Source: Pimelobacter sp.
GTDB taxonomy: Bacteria > Actinomycetota > Actinomycetes > Propionibacteriales > Nocardioidaceae
DNA: 35,517 nucleotides
NCBI GenBank assembly: GCA_002698575.1
Contig: NZZG01000033.1
Span: forward strand, 1 to 35,517
Reading direction: 5' to 3'
Shown here: one piece after another, positions 8,249 to 15,517 of the stretch
How positions within the stretch are numbered: position 1 is the first letter of the stretch
Layout of the letters: the number at the start of each line of letters is the position of its first letter
Program-made: the position numbers and the translations under genes
Notes under the pieces: model-generated
Database searches by the model: none
Seen by the model: only the letters and a program-made list of their open reading frames with translations
What the model was told of the DNA's origin: nothing

Positions 8249-8779
8249 ATGACCTCGGCCTCGATCCGCCCGGCGCGTCCCTCGGACCTACGTCACCTGG
8301 CCGGGATCGAGGATGCCGGCGGAGTCCTGTTCGAGCAGCACCTGGGCCCCGGTGCGACAGCGGTGCTGAGCGCCGCCGCGCCGAGCGGGGGCGAGCGCGA
8401 CCTGACCGGCACGCTGCTCGTGGCCGTGCACGGTGGCGCCGTGGTCGGGTTCGCTCACCTCACCGGTCCCGACGGCCACGCCCACCTGGAGCAGGTCTCC
8501 GTGCTCCCCTCGCACGGACGACGGGGGATCGGGACTGCCCTGGTGGGGGCCGTGATGGAGGAGGCACGGTGGAGCGGTCACGACGTGCTGTCGCTGTGCA
8601 CGTACGCCGACGTCCCCTGGAACGGACCGTTCTACCGCTCGCTCGGGTTCGTGGAGGTCGAGGACCTGGAGCCTTTCCAGGTGCGGCTGCGACGCCACGA
8701 GCGGGCCCGGGGCCTGGACGAGGTCGGTCGACGGGTGGTGATGCGCGCGCAGCTCCGCAGGCCCGGACGCCGGCCGTAA
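8249..8779 (+). CDS. GNAT-family N-acetyltransferase
   Basis: 176 aa from the ATG at 8249, which lies six nt after TACCCT (8237-8242). An upstream in-frame start at 8222 would place the promoter inside the gene. The GNAT acetyl-CoA motif A is clear: [26 protein letters not shown] (Q/R-x2-G-x-G/A, about residues 83-108), followed by the motif B region [17 protein letters not shown]. It probably transfers acetyl from acetyl-CoA to a small amine or protein amine; the substrate is unknown. It ends with a TAA just before the operator-like site that precedes the dehydrogenase gene. Confidence 0.88.
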   Translation: MTSASIRPARPSDLRHLAGIEDAGGVLFEQHLGPGATAVLSAAAPSGGERDLTGTLLVAVHGGAVVGFAHLTGPDGHAHLEQVSVLPSHGRRGIGTALVGAVMEEARWSGHDVLSLCTYADVPWNGPFYRSLGFVEVEDLEPFQVRLRRHERARGLDEVGRRVVMRAQLRRPGRRP

Positions 8780-8780
8780 G

Positions 8781-8794
8781 TTACCGACGAGTGA
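8781..8794 (+). promoter_or_regulatory. Degenerate TTACC-N4-GGTAA-like site before dehydrogenase gene
   Basis: TTACCGACGAGTGA matches the ten defined positions of TTACC-N4-GGTAA at eight (left arm 5/5, right arm 3/5). It lies 43 bp before the ATG at 8838. Alone it would be weak; it gains weight from the matching sites before ecm and ccr. A possible -10 (AATGAT, 8825-8830) lies seven nt before the ATG. Confidence 0.35.
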
Positions 8795-8837
8795 ACATGT
8801 CGTGAGACGTGCGCGAGCGCGTGGAATGATGCGCGCC

Positions 8838-10652
8838 ATGAGCCCCGAGATCACTGAGACTCCCGAGCAGTCGACCCGCAGCTTCACCACGATCGGCATC
8901 GTCGGTCTCGGCACCATGGGTGCCGGCATCGCCGAGGTCTTCGCCCGCAACGGGCACACCGTCATCGGTGTCGAGCTGAACGACGAGGGCGTCGAGCGTG
9001 GGCGCCAGCACCTGACCAACTCCACCGGTCGTGCGGTCAAGCGCGAGAAGATGAGCGAGGCCGAGCAGGCCGAGCTCCTGGGCCGGATCTCGTACAGCAC
9101 GTCGCTGAAGGACCTCGCCGACGCCGACCTGGTCGTCGAGGCCGTCGTGGAGTCGATGGAGACCAAGCTGGCGATCTTCTCCGAGCTGGACGCGATCGTG
9201 TCGCCGGACACCGTCCTGGCCACGAACACCTCGTCGCTGTCGGTCACCCAGCTCTCCACGGGCACGTCCGCCCCGGGCAGGGTCGTCGGCGTCCACTTCT
9301 TCAACCCGGCGCCCGTGCAGAACCTCGTCGAGGTCGTGCGCACCGTGGTCACCGAGCCGGACGTGCTCAGCGACGTCCAGGCGCTGCTCGTCTCGCTGGG
9401 CAAGAGCCCGGTCGTGTGCGGCGACAAGGCGGGGTTCATCGCCAACACGTTGCTCTTCGGCTACCTCAACCACGCGGCCTCGATGTTCGAGGGGCGCTAC
9501 GCCACCCGCGAGGACATCGACGCGGGGATGCGCTTCGGCTGCGGCTACCCGATGGGCCCGCTCGCGCTGCTCGACCTGATCGGGCTCGACACGGCGTACG
9601 AGATCCTGGAGACGATGTACCTCCAGGGCCGCGACCGCCTGCACGCACCGGCTCCGATCCTCAAGCAGATGGTCACCGCGGGTCTGCTCGGCCGCAAGAC
9701 CGGGCGCGGGTTCTACACCTACGAGGCCCCCGACAGCTCGACGATCGTCGCCGACGACAAGACGCCCTCGGCCGACGAGGCTCCGGCGTTCAAGCACGAC
9801 ATCAAGCAGGTCGGCGTCGTCGGCACCGGCACGATGGCGGCCGGGATCGCCGAGGTCTTCGCGAAGAGCGGCTACGACGTGCTGTACGTCGGGCGCTCGG
9901 CCGAGAAGGTCGAGGGCGTGGTCGCGACGGTCACCAAGAACTTTGACAAGCAGATCCAGCGTGGTCGTGCCACCGAGGAGGCCAAGGCCGAGGTGCTGGG
10001 CCGGTTGACCGGCTCCACGTCGCTGGAGGACCTCAAGGACGTCGACATCGTCGTCGAGGCGATCGCCGAGGACCTGGCCATCAAGACCACCCTCTTCGAG
10101 AACCTCGACGAGATCTGCAAGGCCGGCGCCATCCTGGCCACCACGACGTCGTCCCTGCCGATCATCGCGATGGCCAAGGTCACCGGTCGACCCCAGGACG
10201 TCATCGGCATGCACTTCTTCAACCCGGCCACGGTGATGAAGCTCGTCGAGGTTGTCTCCACGGTCTCGACCGACGAGGACGTCACCGAGACGACCCGCGC
10301 GCTGTGCGCCAAGGTCGGCAAGGTCGCGGTCTCCTGCGGCGACCGCGCCGGGTTCATCGTCAACGCACTGCTCTTCCCCTACCTCAACGACGCGGTGAAG
10401 ATGCTCGAGGCGCACTACGCCACCGCCGACGACATCGACCTGGCGATGAAGCAGGGCTGTGCCCTGCCGATGGGGCCGTTCGAGCTGCTCGATGTGGTCG
10501 GCAACGACGTCTCGCTGGCGATCCAGAAGGAGCTCTACTCGGAGTTCCGCGAGCCGGGCTTCGCCCCGGCGCCCCTGCTGGAGCACCTGGTCACCGCGGG
10601 CTACCTGGGCCGCAAGACCAAGCGCGGCTTCCGGGACTACTCACGCCGCTGA
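8838..10652 (+). CDS. Tandem-fused 3-hydroxyacyl-CoA (3-hydroxybutyryl-CoA) dehydrogenase
   Basis: 604 aa, about twice the usual 285-aa length, because two complete dehydrogenase modules are fused. Each has an NAD(P)-binding Rossmann glycine loop (GLGTMGAGIAEVFA near residue 20; GTGTMAAGIAEVFA near residue 330), a TSSL serine segment, the catalytic HFFNP histidine with a following LVEVV glutamate, and a helical C-terminal half (GFIANTLLFGYLN; GFIVNALLFPYLN) ending in GRKTGRGFY or GRKTKRGFR. Both modules therefore look catalytic. It would interconvert acetoacetyl-CoA and 3-hydroxybutyryl-CoA, between the thiolase and crotonyl-CoA steps of the EMC route, or serve beta-oxidation. The ATG at 8838 is preferred over an upstream start at 8802, which adds an Arg-rich run. 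Confidence 0.92.
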   Translation: MSPEITETPEQSTRSFTTIGIVGLGTMGAGIAEVFARNGHTVIGVELNDEGVERGRQHLTNSTGRAVKREKMSEAEQAELLGRISYSTSLKDLADADLVVEAVVESMETKLAIFSELDAIVSPDTVLATNTSSLSVTQLSTGTSAPGRVVGVHFFNPAPVQNLVEVVRTVVTEPDVLSDVQALLVSLGKSPVVCGDKAGFIANTLLFGYLNHAASMFEGRYATREDIDAGMRFGCGYPMGPLALLDLIGLDTAYEILETMYLQGRDRLHAPAPILKQMVTAGLLGRKTGRGFYTYEAPDSSTIVADDKTPSADEAPAFKHDIKQVGVVGTGTMAAGIAEVFAKSGYDVLYVGRSAEKVEGVVATVTKNFDKQIQRGRATEEAKAEVLGRLTGSTSLEDLKDVDIVVEAIAEDLAIKTTLFENLDEICKAGAILATTTSSLPIIAMAKVTGRPQDVIGMHFFNPATVMKLVEVVSTVSTDEDVTETTRALCAKVGKVAVSCGDRAGFIVNALLFPYLNDAVKMLEAHYATADDIDLAMKQGCALPMGPFELLDVVGNDVSLAIQKELYSEFREPGFAPAPLLEHLVTAGYLGRKTKRGFRDYSRR

Positions 10653-10658
10653 CGGTCC

Positions 10659-10690
10659 CGCCGTTGCTCCACGGCTGTGGAGCAACGGCG
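10659..10690 (+). terminator. Strong intrinsic-type hairpin after the dehydrogenase gene
   Basis: CGCCGTTGCTCCAC (10659-10672) and GTGGAGCAACGGCG (10677-10690) form a perfect 14-bp stem with the 4-nt loop GGCT, starting 7 nt after the stop. There is no U-tract, as is common in high-GC actinobacteria. Confidence 0.85.
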
Positions 10691-10697
10691 CCGAGGC

Positions 10698-10757
10698 TCA
10701 GTCGAGGCAGAACTCGTTGCCCTCGGGGTCGCTCATCCCGAGGAAGCCGTGCGACAT
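10698..10757 (-). pseudogene. C-terminal remnant of a VOC/glyoxalase-like gene
   Basis: Read on the minus strand this stretch encodes MSHGFLGMSDPEGNEFCLD followed by a stop. DPEGNEFCL is the highly conserved C-terminal signature of glyoxalase/VOC-superfamily proteins. Upstream the frame dissolves into the promoter and body of the acetyltransferase gene on the other strand, with no further VOC-like sequence, so only about 19 codons survive. Confidence 0.6.
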
Positions 10758-10785
10758 CGGGGCCGGGCTCGGGCACGATGTGAGG

Positions 10786-11433
10786 GTGACCGCACCCTCG
10801 CTGACCCGGCTCGTCGACACGTGGATCGACGGCTTCGCGACCTCGCGCTCGGTGCCCGTTCGTCGCCGCGGCGGCGTGGTCGAGGTCGAGGTGGGCGGCG
10901 CGGAGCGACGCCTGGAGCTGGTCCTCGTCGAGCCCGGCCAGGACCTGCTGCACGAGACGTGGGGGCGGCTCGTGGGCACCGGCGACGTGTGGTCGACGAT
11001 CTTCACGCGTGACTCCCCGCGCGTCGCGCTGCCCGCCGGCCTGCGCGTCGTCCTGTCCGACGAGCGCCTGATGACGGTTGACCTGACCCCGGCCGGTCTC
11101 GCCGCGGCAGCGCCCCCGGCTCCCTGGGAGCTCGACGTGACCGCAACGGGGGAGCGGGTCGCCGTACGGCTGCTCGACGGCGACCGGGTCGCAGCCAGCG
11201 GCCAGCTGGGTCTGGTCGGCCAGGACGCGATCTTCGACCGGATCGGGACCGAGGCCGAGTACCGGCGGCGCGGACTGGCCACCGTCGTGATGAACGCGCT
11301 CGCTGCCTGGGCGGTCGCCCAGGGAGCGCGACGGGGGATCCTGGCCGCCTCGGTCGAGGGTCAGGCGCTCTACCGCCGCCTCGGGTGGGTGCCGGTGGCC
11401 GGGATGCTCACGGTGGCCGGGTCCGGGGAGTAG
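10786..11433 (+). CDS. GNAT-family N-acetyltransferase with extra N-terminal domain
   Basis: 215 aa from the GTG at 10786 (VTAPSLTRLVDTW); a GTG two codons earlier (10780) is an alternative, and longer in-frame starts would run through the terminator. The first 120 residues are an unrecognised domain (RRRGGVVEVEVGGAERRLELVLVEPG). The C-terminal part is a compact GNAT fold with IGTEAEYRRRGLATVVMNALAAWAVAQGARRGILAASVEGQALYRRLGW, i.e. the R-x2-G-x-A acetyl-CoA loop and the YRRLGW helix. The substrate is unknown. It seems to have been placed over the remains of a VOC gene. Confidence 0.85.
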   Translation: MTAPSLTRLVDTWIDGFATSRSVPVRRRGGVVEVEVGGAERRLELVLVEPGQDLLHETWGRLVGTGDVWSTIFTRDSPRVALPAGLRVVLSDERLMTVDLTPAGLAAAAPPAPWELDVTATGERVAVRLLDGDRVAASGQLGLVGQDAIFDRIGTEAEYRRRGLATVVMNALAAWAVAQGARRGILAASVEGQALYRRLGWVPVAGMLTVAGSGE

Positions 11434-11443
11434 CGTCGCCCGG

Positions 11444-12217
11444 GTGAGAGTCCTGCGTGCGGTCCTGGTCGGCCTCGTGGTCGTCCTCCTCGTCGCGGTG
11501 GCGCCGTCCCCGGGCGCCGCGGGCAGCGACCCCCTCCCCGTCGGCACCGACGTCGACTACCAGCTGGGAGGCGCCGTGGACCGGCCGGAGCACGTGGGCA
11601 TCCTCGTCCGCGACCGCACCGAGGATCCCGCCGAGGGCCGCTACAACATCTGCTACGTCAACGCCTTCCAGACCCAGCCCGACGCGAAGCGCTACTGGCG
11701 TCAGCGCGAGGGGCTGCTCCTGCACCGGCGCGGGAAGCTGGTGGTCGACGGTCGGTGGGGAGAGTGGCTCTTCGACGTCCGCACCCCGACCAAGCGCAAG
11801 CGCCTCGCCACGATCGTCGGACGGTGGGTCCAGGGCTGCGCCGACGCCGGCTTCGACGCCGTGGAGTACGACAACCTGGACTCCTTCACGCGCAGCAAGC
11901 GGCTCGTGGAGCGACGCCAGTCGCTGCGGTTCGCGAGGATGCTCGTGCGGCGTGCGCACCGCGCCGACCTGTCGGTCGGCCAGAAGAACCTCGCCGGCTT
12001 CGACGGCACCACGATCGGCTTCGACTTTGCGGTGGCCGAGGAGTGCGCCAGGTACGACGAGTGCGCACGCTACGTGGACCACTTCGGCGACCAGGTCGTG
12101 ATGATCGAGTACCGGGACCGCGACGCCCGACGGGCCTGTCGGGACTTCGGGGCCTCGCACGCGATCGTGCGACGCGATCGTGCGTTGAAGCCGTCCTACG
12201 AGCCGCGCTACTGCTGA
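11444..12217 (+). CDS. Secreted GH114-like (endo-alpha-1,4-polygalactosaminidase-type) hydrolase
   Basis: 257 aa with a signal peptide (RVLRAVLVGLVVVLLVAVAPSPGAAG). The mature part follows the GH114/TIM-barrel pattern: DVDYQLGG, YNICYVNAFQTQ, GEWLFDVRTP, then GFDAVEYDNLDSF, where the Asp/Glu cluster (VEYDN) is the likely catalytic strand, followed by LSVGQKNLAG and FAVAEECARYDECARY. The family includes enzymes that cut galactosaminogalactan-like polymers; the real substrate here is open. The GTG start is seven nt after TAGCGT (11431-11436), suggesting a leaderless transcript. It converges on the CGNR gene. Confidence 0.82.
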   Translation: MRVLRAVLVGLVVVLLVAVAPSPGAAGSDPLPVGTDVDYQLGGAVDRPEHVGILVRDRTEDPAEGRYNICYVNAFQTQPDAKRYWRQREGLLLHRRGKLVVDGRWGEWLFDVRTPTKRKRLATIVGRWVQGCADAGFDAVEYDNLDSFTRSKRLVERRQSLRFARMLVRRAHRADLSVGQKNLAGFDGTTIGFDFAVAEECARYDECARYVDHFGDQVVMIEYRDRDARRACRDFGASHAIVRRDRALKPSYEPRYC

Positions 12218-12239
12218 GCGGGCACGGCGGGTCGCGCCC

Positions 12240-12773
12240 TCACTGCGACTGCCGGGCCCGGTAGGCCGCGACCGCGTTGCGGTTGCCGCAGGTGGTCGAG
12301 CAGAACCGGCGTGAGCGGTTGCGGGACAGGTCCAGCACGACGCCGTCGCACTCGTCGTCGGCACAGGTGCCCAGGCGGGACAGCTCGTCGGCGCGGATCA
12401 CGTCGACCATCGCCATCGCGGTCTCCACGCGGATCCGCTTGGGGAGCGGGTCGTCGTCCGCCACCGCGTGCAGGTGCCAGTCGAAGCGGTCGTGACGCAT
12501 CAGCCGGGGGACCGCCCGCTCCTCGGCGAGCATCGTGTTGACCAGCCCGACGGCCTCCTCGCGACTCGCGGTCAACAGCTCACGCAGCTCGCCGCGCAGT
12601 CCGCGCACGGCCGCCAGCTCGGCGGCGTCCGCGTCGTGGCGCCCGGAGTAGTCGAAGTCGACGAAGACCTGGGACAGGTCGGCGACGGTGGTCAGCGTGT
12701 CGGGCTCCAGCGCCGAGTTGGCGAGCACGGTCGCAGCTTGCAGGGCGAGCTCCACGTCATGACTGAATACCAC
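12240..12773 (-). CDS. CGNR zinc-finger transcriptional regulator (ABATE domain)
   Basis: 177 aa. The N-terminal helical region (about 1-115) fits the ABATE domain (stress-induced regulator/ligand-sensing type). The C-terminal zinc ribbon reads GTCADDECDGVVLDLSRNRSRRFCSTTCGNRNAVAAYRAR, with four Cys and the CGNR signature that names the family, predicted to bind DNA. The GTG start at 12773 is six nt after the minus-strand hexamer TAATCT (12780-12785), indicating a leaderless transcript. It is divergent from an EamA exporter with overlapping promoters, so control of the exporter and itself is the natural inference. Confidence 0.93.
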   Translation of the reverse strand: MVFSHDVELALQAATVLANSALEPDTLTTVADLSQVFVDFDYSGRHDADAAELAAVRGLRGELRELLTASREEAVGLVNTMLAEERAVPRLMRHDRFDWHLHAVADDDPLPKRIRVETAMAMVDVIRADELSRLGTCADDECDGVVLDLSRNRSRRFCSTTCGNRNAVAAYRARQSQ

Positions 12774-12826
12774 GTTGACAGATTACCAAGGTCTCGCTAA
12801 TGTCATGGTCCATGAGCACGTTGACA
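12771..12826. promoter_or_regulatory. Overlapping divergent promoters with CACGTTGACA direct repeat
   Basis: On the plus strand TTGACA (12775-12780), a 17-bp spacer and TAATGT (12798-12803) form a near-consensus housekeeping promoter for the EamA gene. On the minus strand TAATCT (12780-12785) serves the CGNR gene. The 10-mer CACGTTGACA occurs at 12771-12780 and again at 12817-12826, flanking the promoter; these are candidate binding sites for the CGNR protein. Confidence 0.65.
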
Positions 12827-13783
12827 CATGACGTCGCGGTGCGACGCCCCGCCCGTGGCGTCCCCGCCGGGATGGCCCTTGCCCTGACCTCGGCGCTGGC
12901 CTTCGGGCTCTCCGGAGCCCTGGCGCGTCCGCTGCTGGACGCCGGCTGGACCGCCGGCTCGGTCGTCCTGGTGAGGATCGGGCTCGGAGCGCTGATCGTG
13001 GTCCCGTTCGGGATCCGGTCGCTGCGCGGCGACTGGACGCCGGTGCGTCGCAACGCCCGGTTGATCCTCGTCTACGGCGTCCTGGCGGTGGCCGGCGCGC
13101 AGTTCTGCTACTTCTCCGCCGTGTCCTACATGCAGGTCGGCCCGGCGCTGCTCATCGAGTACACCGCTCCCGCGGCGGTGGTGGTGTGGCTGTGGCTGCG
13201 CCATGCCCAACGTCCCGGGCTGGTCACGCTCGGCGGTGCCGCGGTCTGTGCGGTCGGCCTGGTCCTGGTGCTCGACCTCTTCTCCGGGGCCGACCTGAGC
13301 GCGGTCGGGGTGCTGTGGGCACTCGGCGCCATGGTGGGGTGCGCGACGTACTTCGTGCTCGGGGCCGACGACACGACCGGCCTGCCACCGTTGGCGCTCG
13401 CCGCAGGAGGTCTCGTCGTGGGGGCGCTCCTGCTCGCGACCCTCGGCCTGGTGGGCCTGCTGCCGATGAGGACGGCGGACAGTGCCGTGACCTATGCCGG
13501 CCTGGAGACCTCGTGGTGGGTCCCGCTCGGTCTGCTCGGGCTGATCACCGCAGCCGTCGCCTACGTGAGCGGTATCGGGGCGGCTCGGATCCTGGGGTCG
13601 CGGCTCGCCTCCTTCGTCGCCCTCAGCGAGGTCGTCGCCGGCGTGGCGTGGGCATGGGTGCTCCTCGGCGAGCTGCCGGGGCCGATCCAGCTGCTCGGCG
13701 GTGGCCTGATCCTGCTGGGGGTGGTGGGCGTCAAGCTCGGCGAGCGCGACGTCGCGGTCCCCGCCGCTCCGGCCCCGATCTGA
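12812..13783 (+). CDS. EamA-family (DMT) transporter
   Basis: 323 aa, ten predicted membrane helices in two EamA repeats, the usual drug/metabolite exporter layout. It starts with GMALALTSALAFGLSGALARPLLDAGW and shows the internal repeat LLEYTAPAAVVVWLWL versus LASFVALSEVVAGVAWAWVLLGELP. An in-frame ATG at 12800 overlaps the -10 hexamer, so the ATG at 12812, eight nt after the hexamer, is chosen. Substrate unknown; amino-acid or metabolite efflux is typical. It is probably regulated by the divergent CGNR protein. Confidence 0.9.
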   Translation: MSTLTHDVAVRRPARGVPAGMALALTSALAFGLSGALARPLLDAGWTAGSVVLVRIGLGALIVVPFGIRSLRGDWTPVRRNARLILVYGVLAVAGAQFCYFSAVSYMQVGPALLIEYTAPAAVVVWLWLRHAQRPGLVTLGGAAVCAVGLVLVLDLFSGADLSAVGVLWALGAMVGCATYFVLGADDTTGLPPLALAAGGLVVGALLLATLGLVGLLPMRTADSAVTYAGLETSWWVPLGLLGLITAAVAYVSGIGAARILGSRLASFVALSEVVAGVAWAWVLLGELPGPIQLLGGGLILLGVVGVKLGERDVAVPAAPAPI

Positions 13784-13862
13784 CCGGTGCCGGTCCGACA
13801 CTGGTCCGCGGAAAGTTCGAGAACGACTGCAACAGATCGCGGCTCCCGGACGTGAGTCGTGC

Positions 13863-14396
13863 ATGGATGGGACCGTGACCGAGCAGGAGCGCCGGTGGAA
13901 GGCGGGTGCCCGCCCGTCCTTCGACGCGTGGGCGGAGTCCCGCGTCGCGGGGTTGCTGCGCTTCGCCTACCTGGTCACGGGTTCCCAGCACGCGGCGGAG
14001 GACGCCGTGCAGACCGCACTGACGCGTGCCTGCGAGAAGTGGTCCCGGGTCTCGCGCGCCGACGACCCGGACCAGTACGTCCGGCGCATGGTGGTCAACG
14101 CGCACGTCTCGGCCTGGCGGCGAGCCGGACGCCGCGAGCTGTCCGTTCCCGAGGTCCACGACAGCCCCGGGGCCGACCACGCGGAGGTCGTGACGCGCGA
14201 CGACGCCGTGTGGCGCGTGTGCACGGCCCTGCCGCCCCAGCAGCGCGCGGCCGTGGTGCTGCGCTTCTACGAGGACCTCGACTACCCCGAGATCGCCCAG
14301 GTGCTCGGCGTCGCCGAGGTGACCGTGCGCTCCCACGTGCACCGTGGCCTGGCCGCGCTGCGCATCGAGCTGAGCGAGCAGGAGGAGGACGAGTGA
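13863..14396 (+). CDS. ECF sigma factor, SigE-family
   Basis: 177 aa. Region 2 is RVAGLLRFAYLVTGSQHAAEDAVQTALTRACEKW and region 4 is ALPPQQRAAVVLRFYEDLDYPEIAQVLGVAEVTVRSHVHRGLAALR, with the helix-turn-helix near residues 145-165. It is the compact two-domain ECF type common in Nocardioides and Streptomyces (SigE-family group). The ATG at 13863 is given, but the GTG at 13875 (VTEQERRWK) is equally plausible since ATGGAT at 13863-13868 could be its -10. It overlaps the next gene by one base (TGATG), so it is made together with its likely membrane partner. Confidence 0.92.
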   Translation: MDGTVTEQERRWKAGARPSFDAWAESRVAGLLRFAYLVTGSQHAAEDAVQTALTRACEKWSRVSRADDPDQYVRRMVVNAHVSAWRRAGRRELSVPEVHDSPGADHAEVVTRDDAVWRVCTALPPQQRAAVVLRFYEDLDYPEIAQVLGVAEVTVRSHVHRGLAALRIELSEQEEDE

Positions 14397-15508
14397 TGGA
14401 CGACGACGAGCTCGAGAACGCCATGCGCGAGGGGTTGCGAGCCCGCGCGTCGGGGGTCGACGTCGACGTGTCGCGGCGCGAGGTCGCAGGGGCGACGGCT
14501 GCCGCGCGGCGGCGACGTCGTACGACCCGCGTGCTGGTGGGCCTGGCAGCCGCCTCGGTCGTCGCCGTCGTGATGACCGCGACGCTGACCCATGACGGGG
14601 GCGAGCGGGATCGGGTGCTCGACCCGGCCGGGCCCTCGGAGCCTGCCCTCGACAGGGGGGAGTGGCGCACCGAGGTGTGGGGCGATGTCGCGGTGGACGT
14701 ACCAGCCGACTGGGGGTACGGCGGCGCCCCCGACGAGCGCGGCGTCGCCTGCTTCCCCGGCGCCAGCCTCGATGCAGCGGGCGAGCGGGTACGCGACCCG
14801 CGGAAGGTCGCCGGCTACGTCGGACGGCCGATCGGCCTGACCGACGTGTGCGCGTCGATCGATGCGGGAGCGCCGGTCGCCTCGCCGTACGTCTGGCTCG
14901 GGGCCGGTCTCCCGGTCGGCACCGTGGAGCTCTCCGACGGCTTCGTGCAGGAGACCGTCGAGGCAGAGGGCGAGACCGTCACGGTCGCGACGCAGGACCC
15001 CGAGGTGAGAGAGCAGATCCTGTCGAGCGTGACCGCGTCCGAGACCTGCCTCTCCGAGCTGACTCGGTCGGGGCCGATCATCCACGACCAGGCCGACGAC
15101 CCGGCTGCGAGGCCGACGACGCTGCGCGTGTGCACCTATCGGCTGGGCGACGAGCCCGGCGGGACCGGTGGCTGGGAGCTGACCTCGGCCATGGACCTCG
15201 GCACTCCCGCGCTCACCGACTACCTGGAGGCCGTCGGGGCCGGCGAGGCGCCTCGGGACCAGTGCCCCGCGATCGACTACCAGCTCACGGAGGCCGCCGT
15301 GCTCGAGGTGCTGGACGAGTCCGGTGGGGTCCTGCGCCAAGATGCCGTCAACGCCTTCTGCCCCGGGATCGCGGTGGGGGCTGAGACCGTCTGGGCGCTC
15401 GAGACGACCCGGATGACGTCCGCCATGACCCGTCCCTGGGTCATGGGGGTGGTGCGGGCGGTGATGTCCGGAGACCCCGACCTGGGCTTCATCGGTCCCC
15501 AGGGCTGA
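14396..15508 (+). CDS. Single-pass membrane protein, likely partner of the ECF sigma factor
   Basis: 370 aa. A short cytoplasmic N-terminus (MDDDELENAMREGLRARASGVDV) leads through a basic run (AARRRRRTTR) into one membrane helix (about residues 43-62, VLVGLAAASVVAVVMTATL), then a large exported domain with about six Cys. This layout and the TGATG coupling to the sigma gene fit a membrane-bound regulator of sigma activity, but there is no zinc anti-sigma motif (H-x3-C-x2-C), so the role is inferred from context. The extracellular part was not recognised. Confidence 0.8.
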   Translation: MDDDELENAMREGLRARASGVDVDVSRREVAGATAAARRRRRTTRVLVGLAAASVVAVVMTATLTHDGGERDRVLDPAGPSEPALDRGEWRTEVWGDVAVDVPADWGYGGAPDERGVACFPGASLDAAGERVRDPRKVAGYVGRPIGLTDVCASIDAGAPVASPYVWLGAGLPVGTVELSDGFVQETVEAEGETVTVATQDPEVREQILSSVTASETCLSELTRSGPIIHDQADDPAARPTTLRVCTYRLGDEPGGTGGWELTSAMDLGTPALTDYLEAVGAGEAPRDQCPAIDYQLTEAAVLEVLDESGGVLRQDAVNAFCPGIAVGAETVWALETTRMTSAMTRPWVMGVVRAVMSGDPDLGFIGPQG

Positions 15509-15517
15509 AAGCCTGCG

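Noticed and set aside
8781..10586. 601-codon minus-strand frame opposite the dehydrogenase
   Set aside because: Asp/Arg/Gly-rich repeats without any fold; shadow of the tandem dehydrogenase codons.
10698..11282. A full-length minus-strand VOC gene opposite the acetyltransferase
   Set aside because: Only the last 19 residues look like VOC; the upstream frame is Arg/Ser/Pro-rich shadow sequence.
12782..12795. TTACCAAGG as another TTACC-N4-GGTAA site
   Set aside because: The right arm does not match; it is simply the spacer of the EamA promoter.
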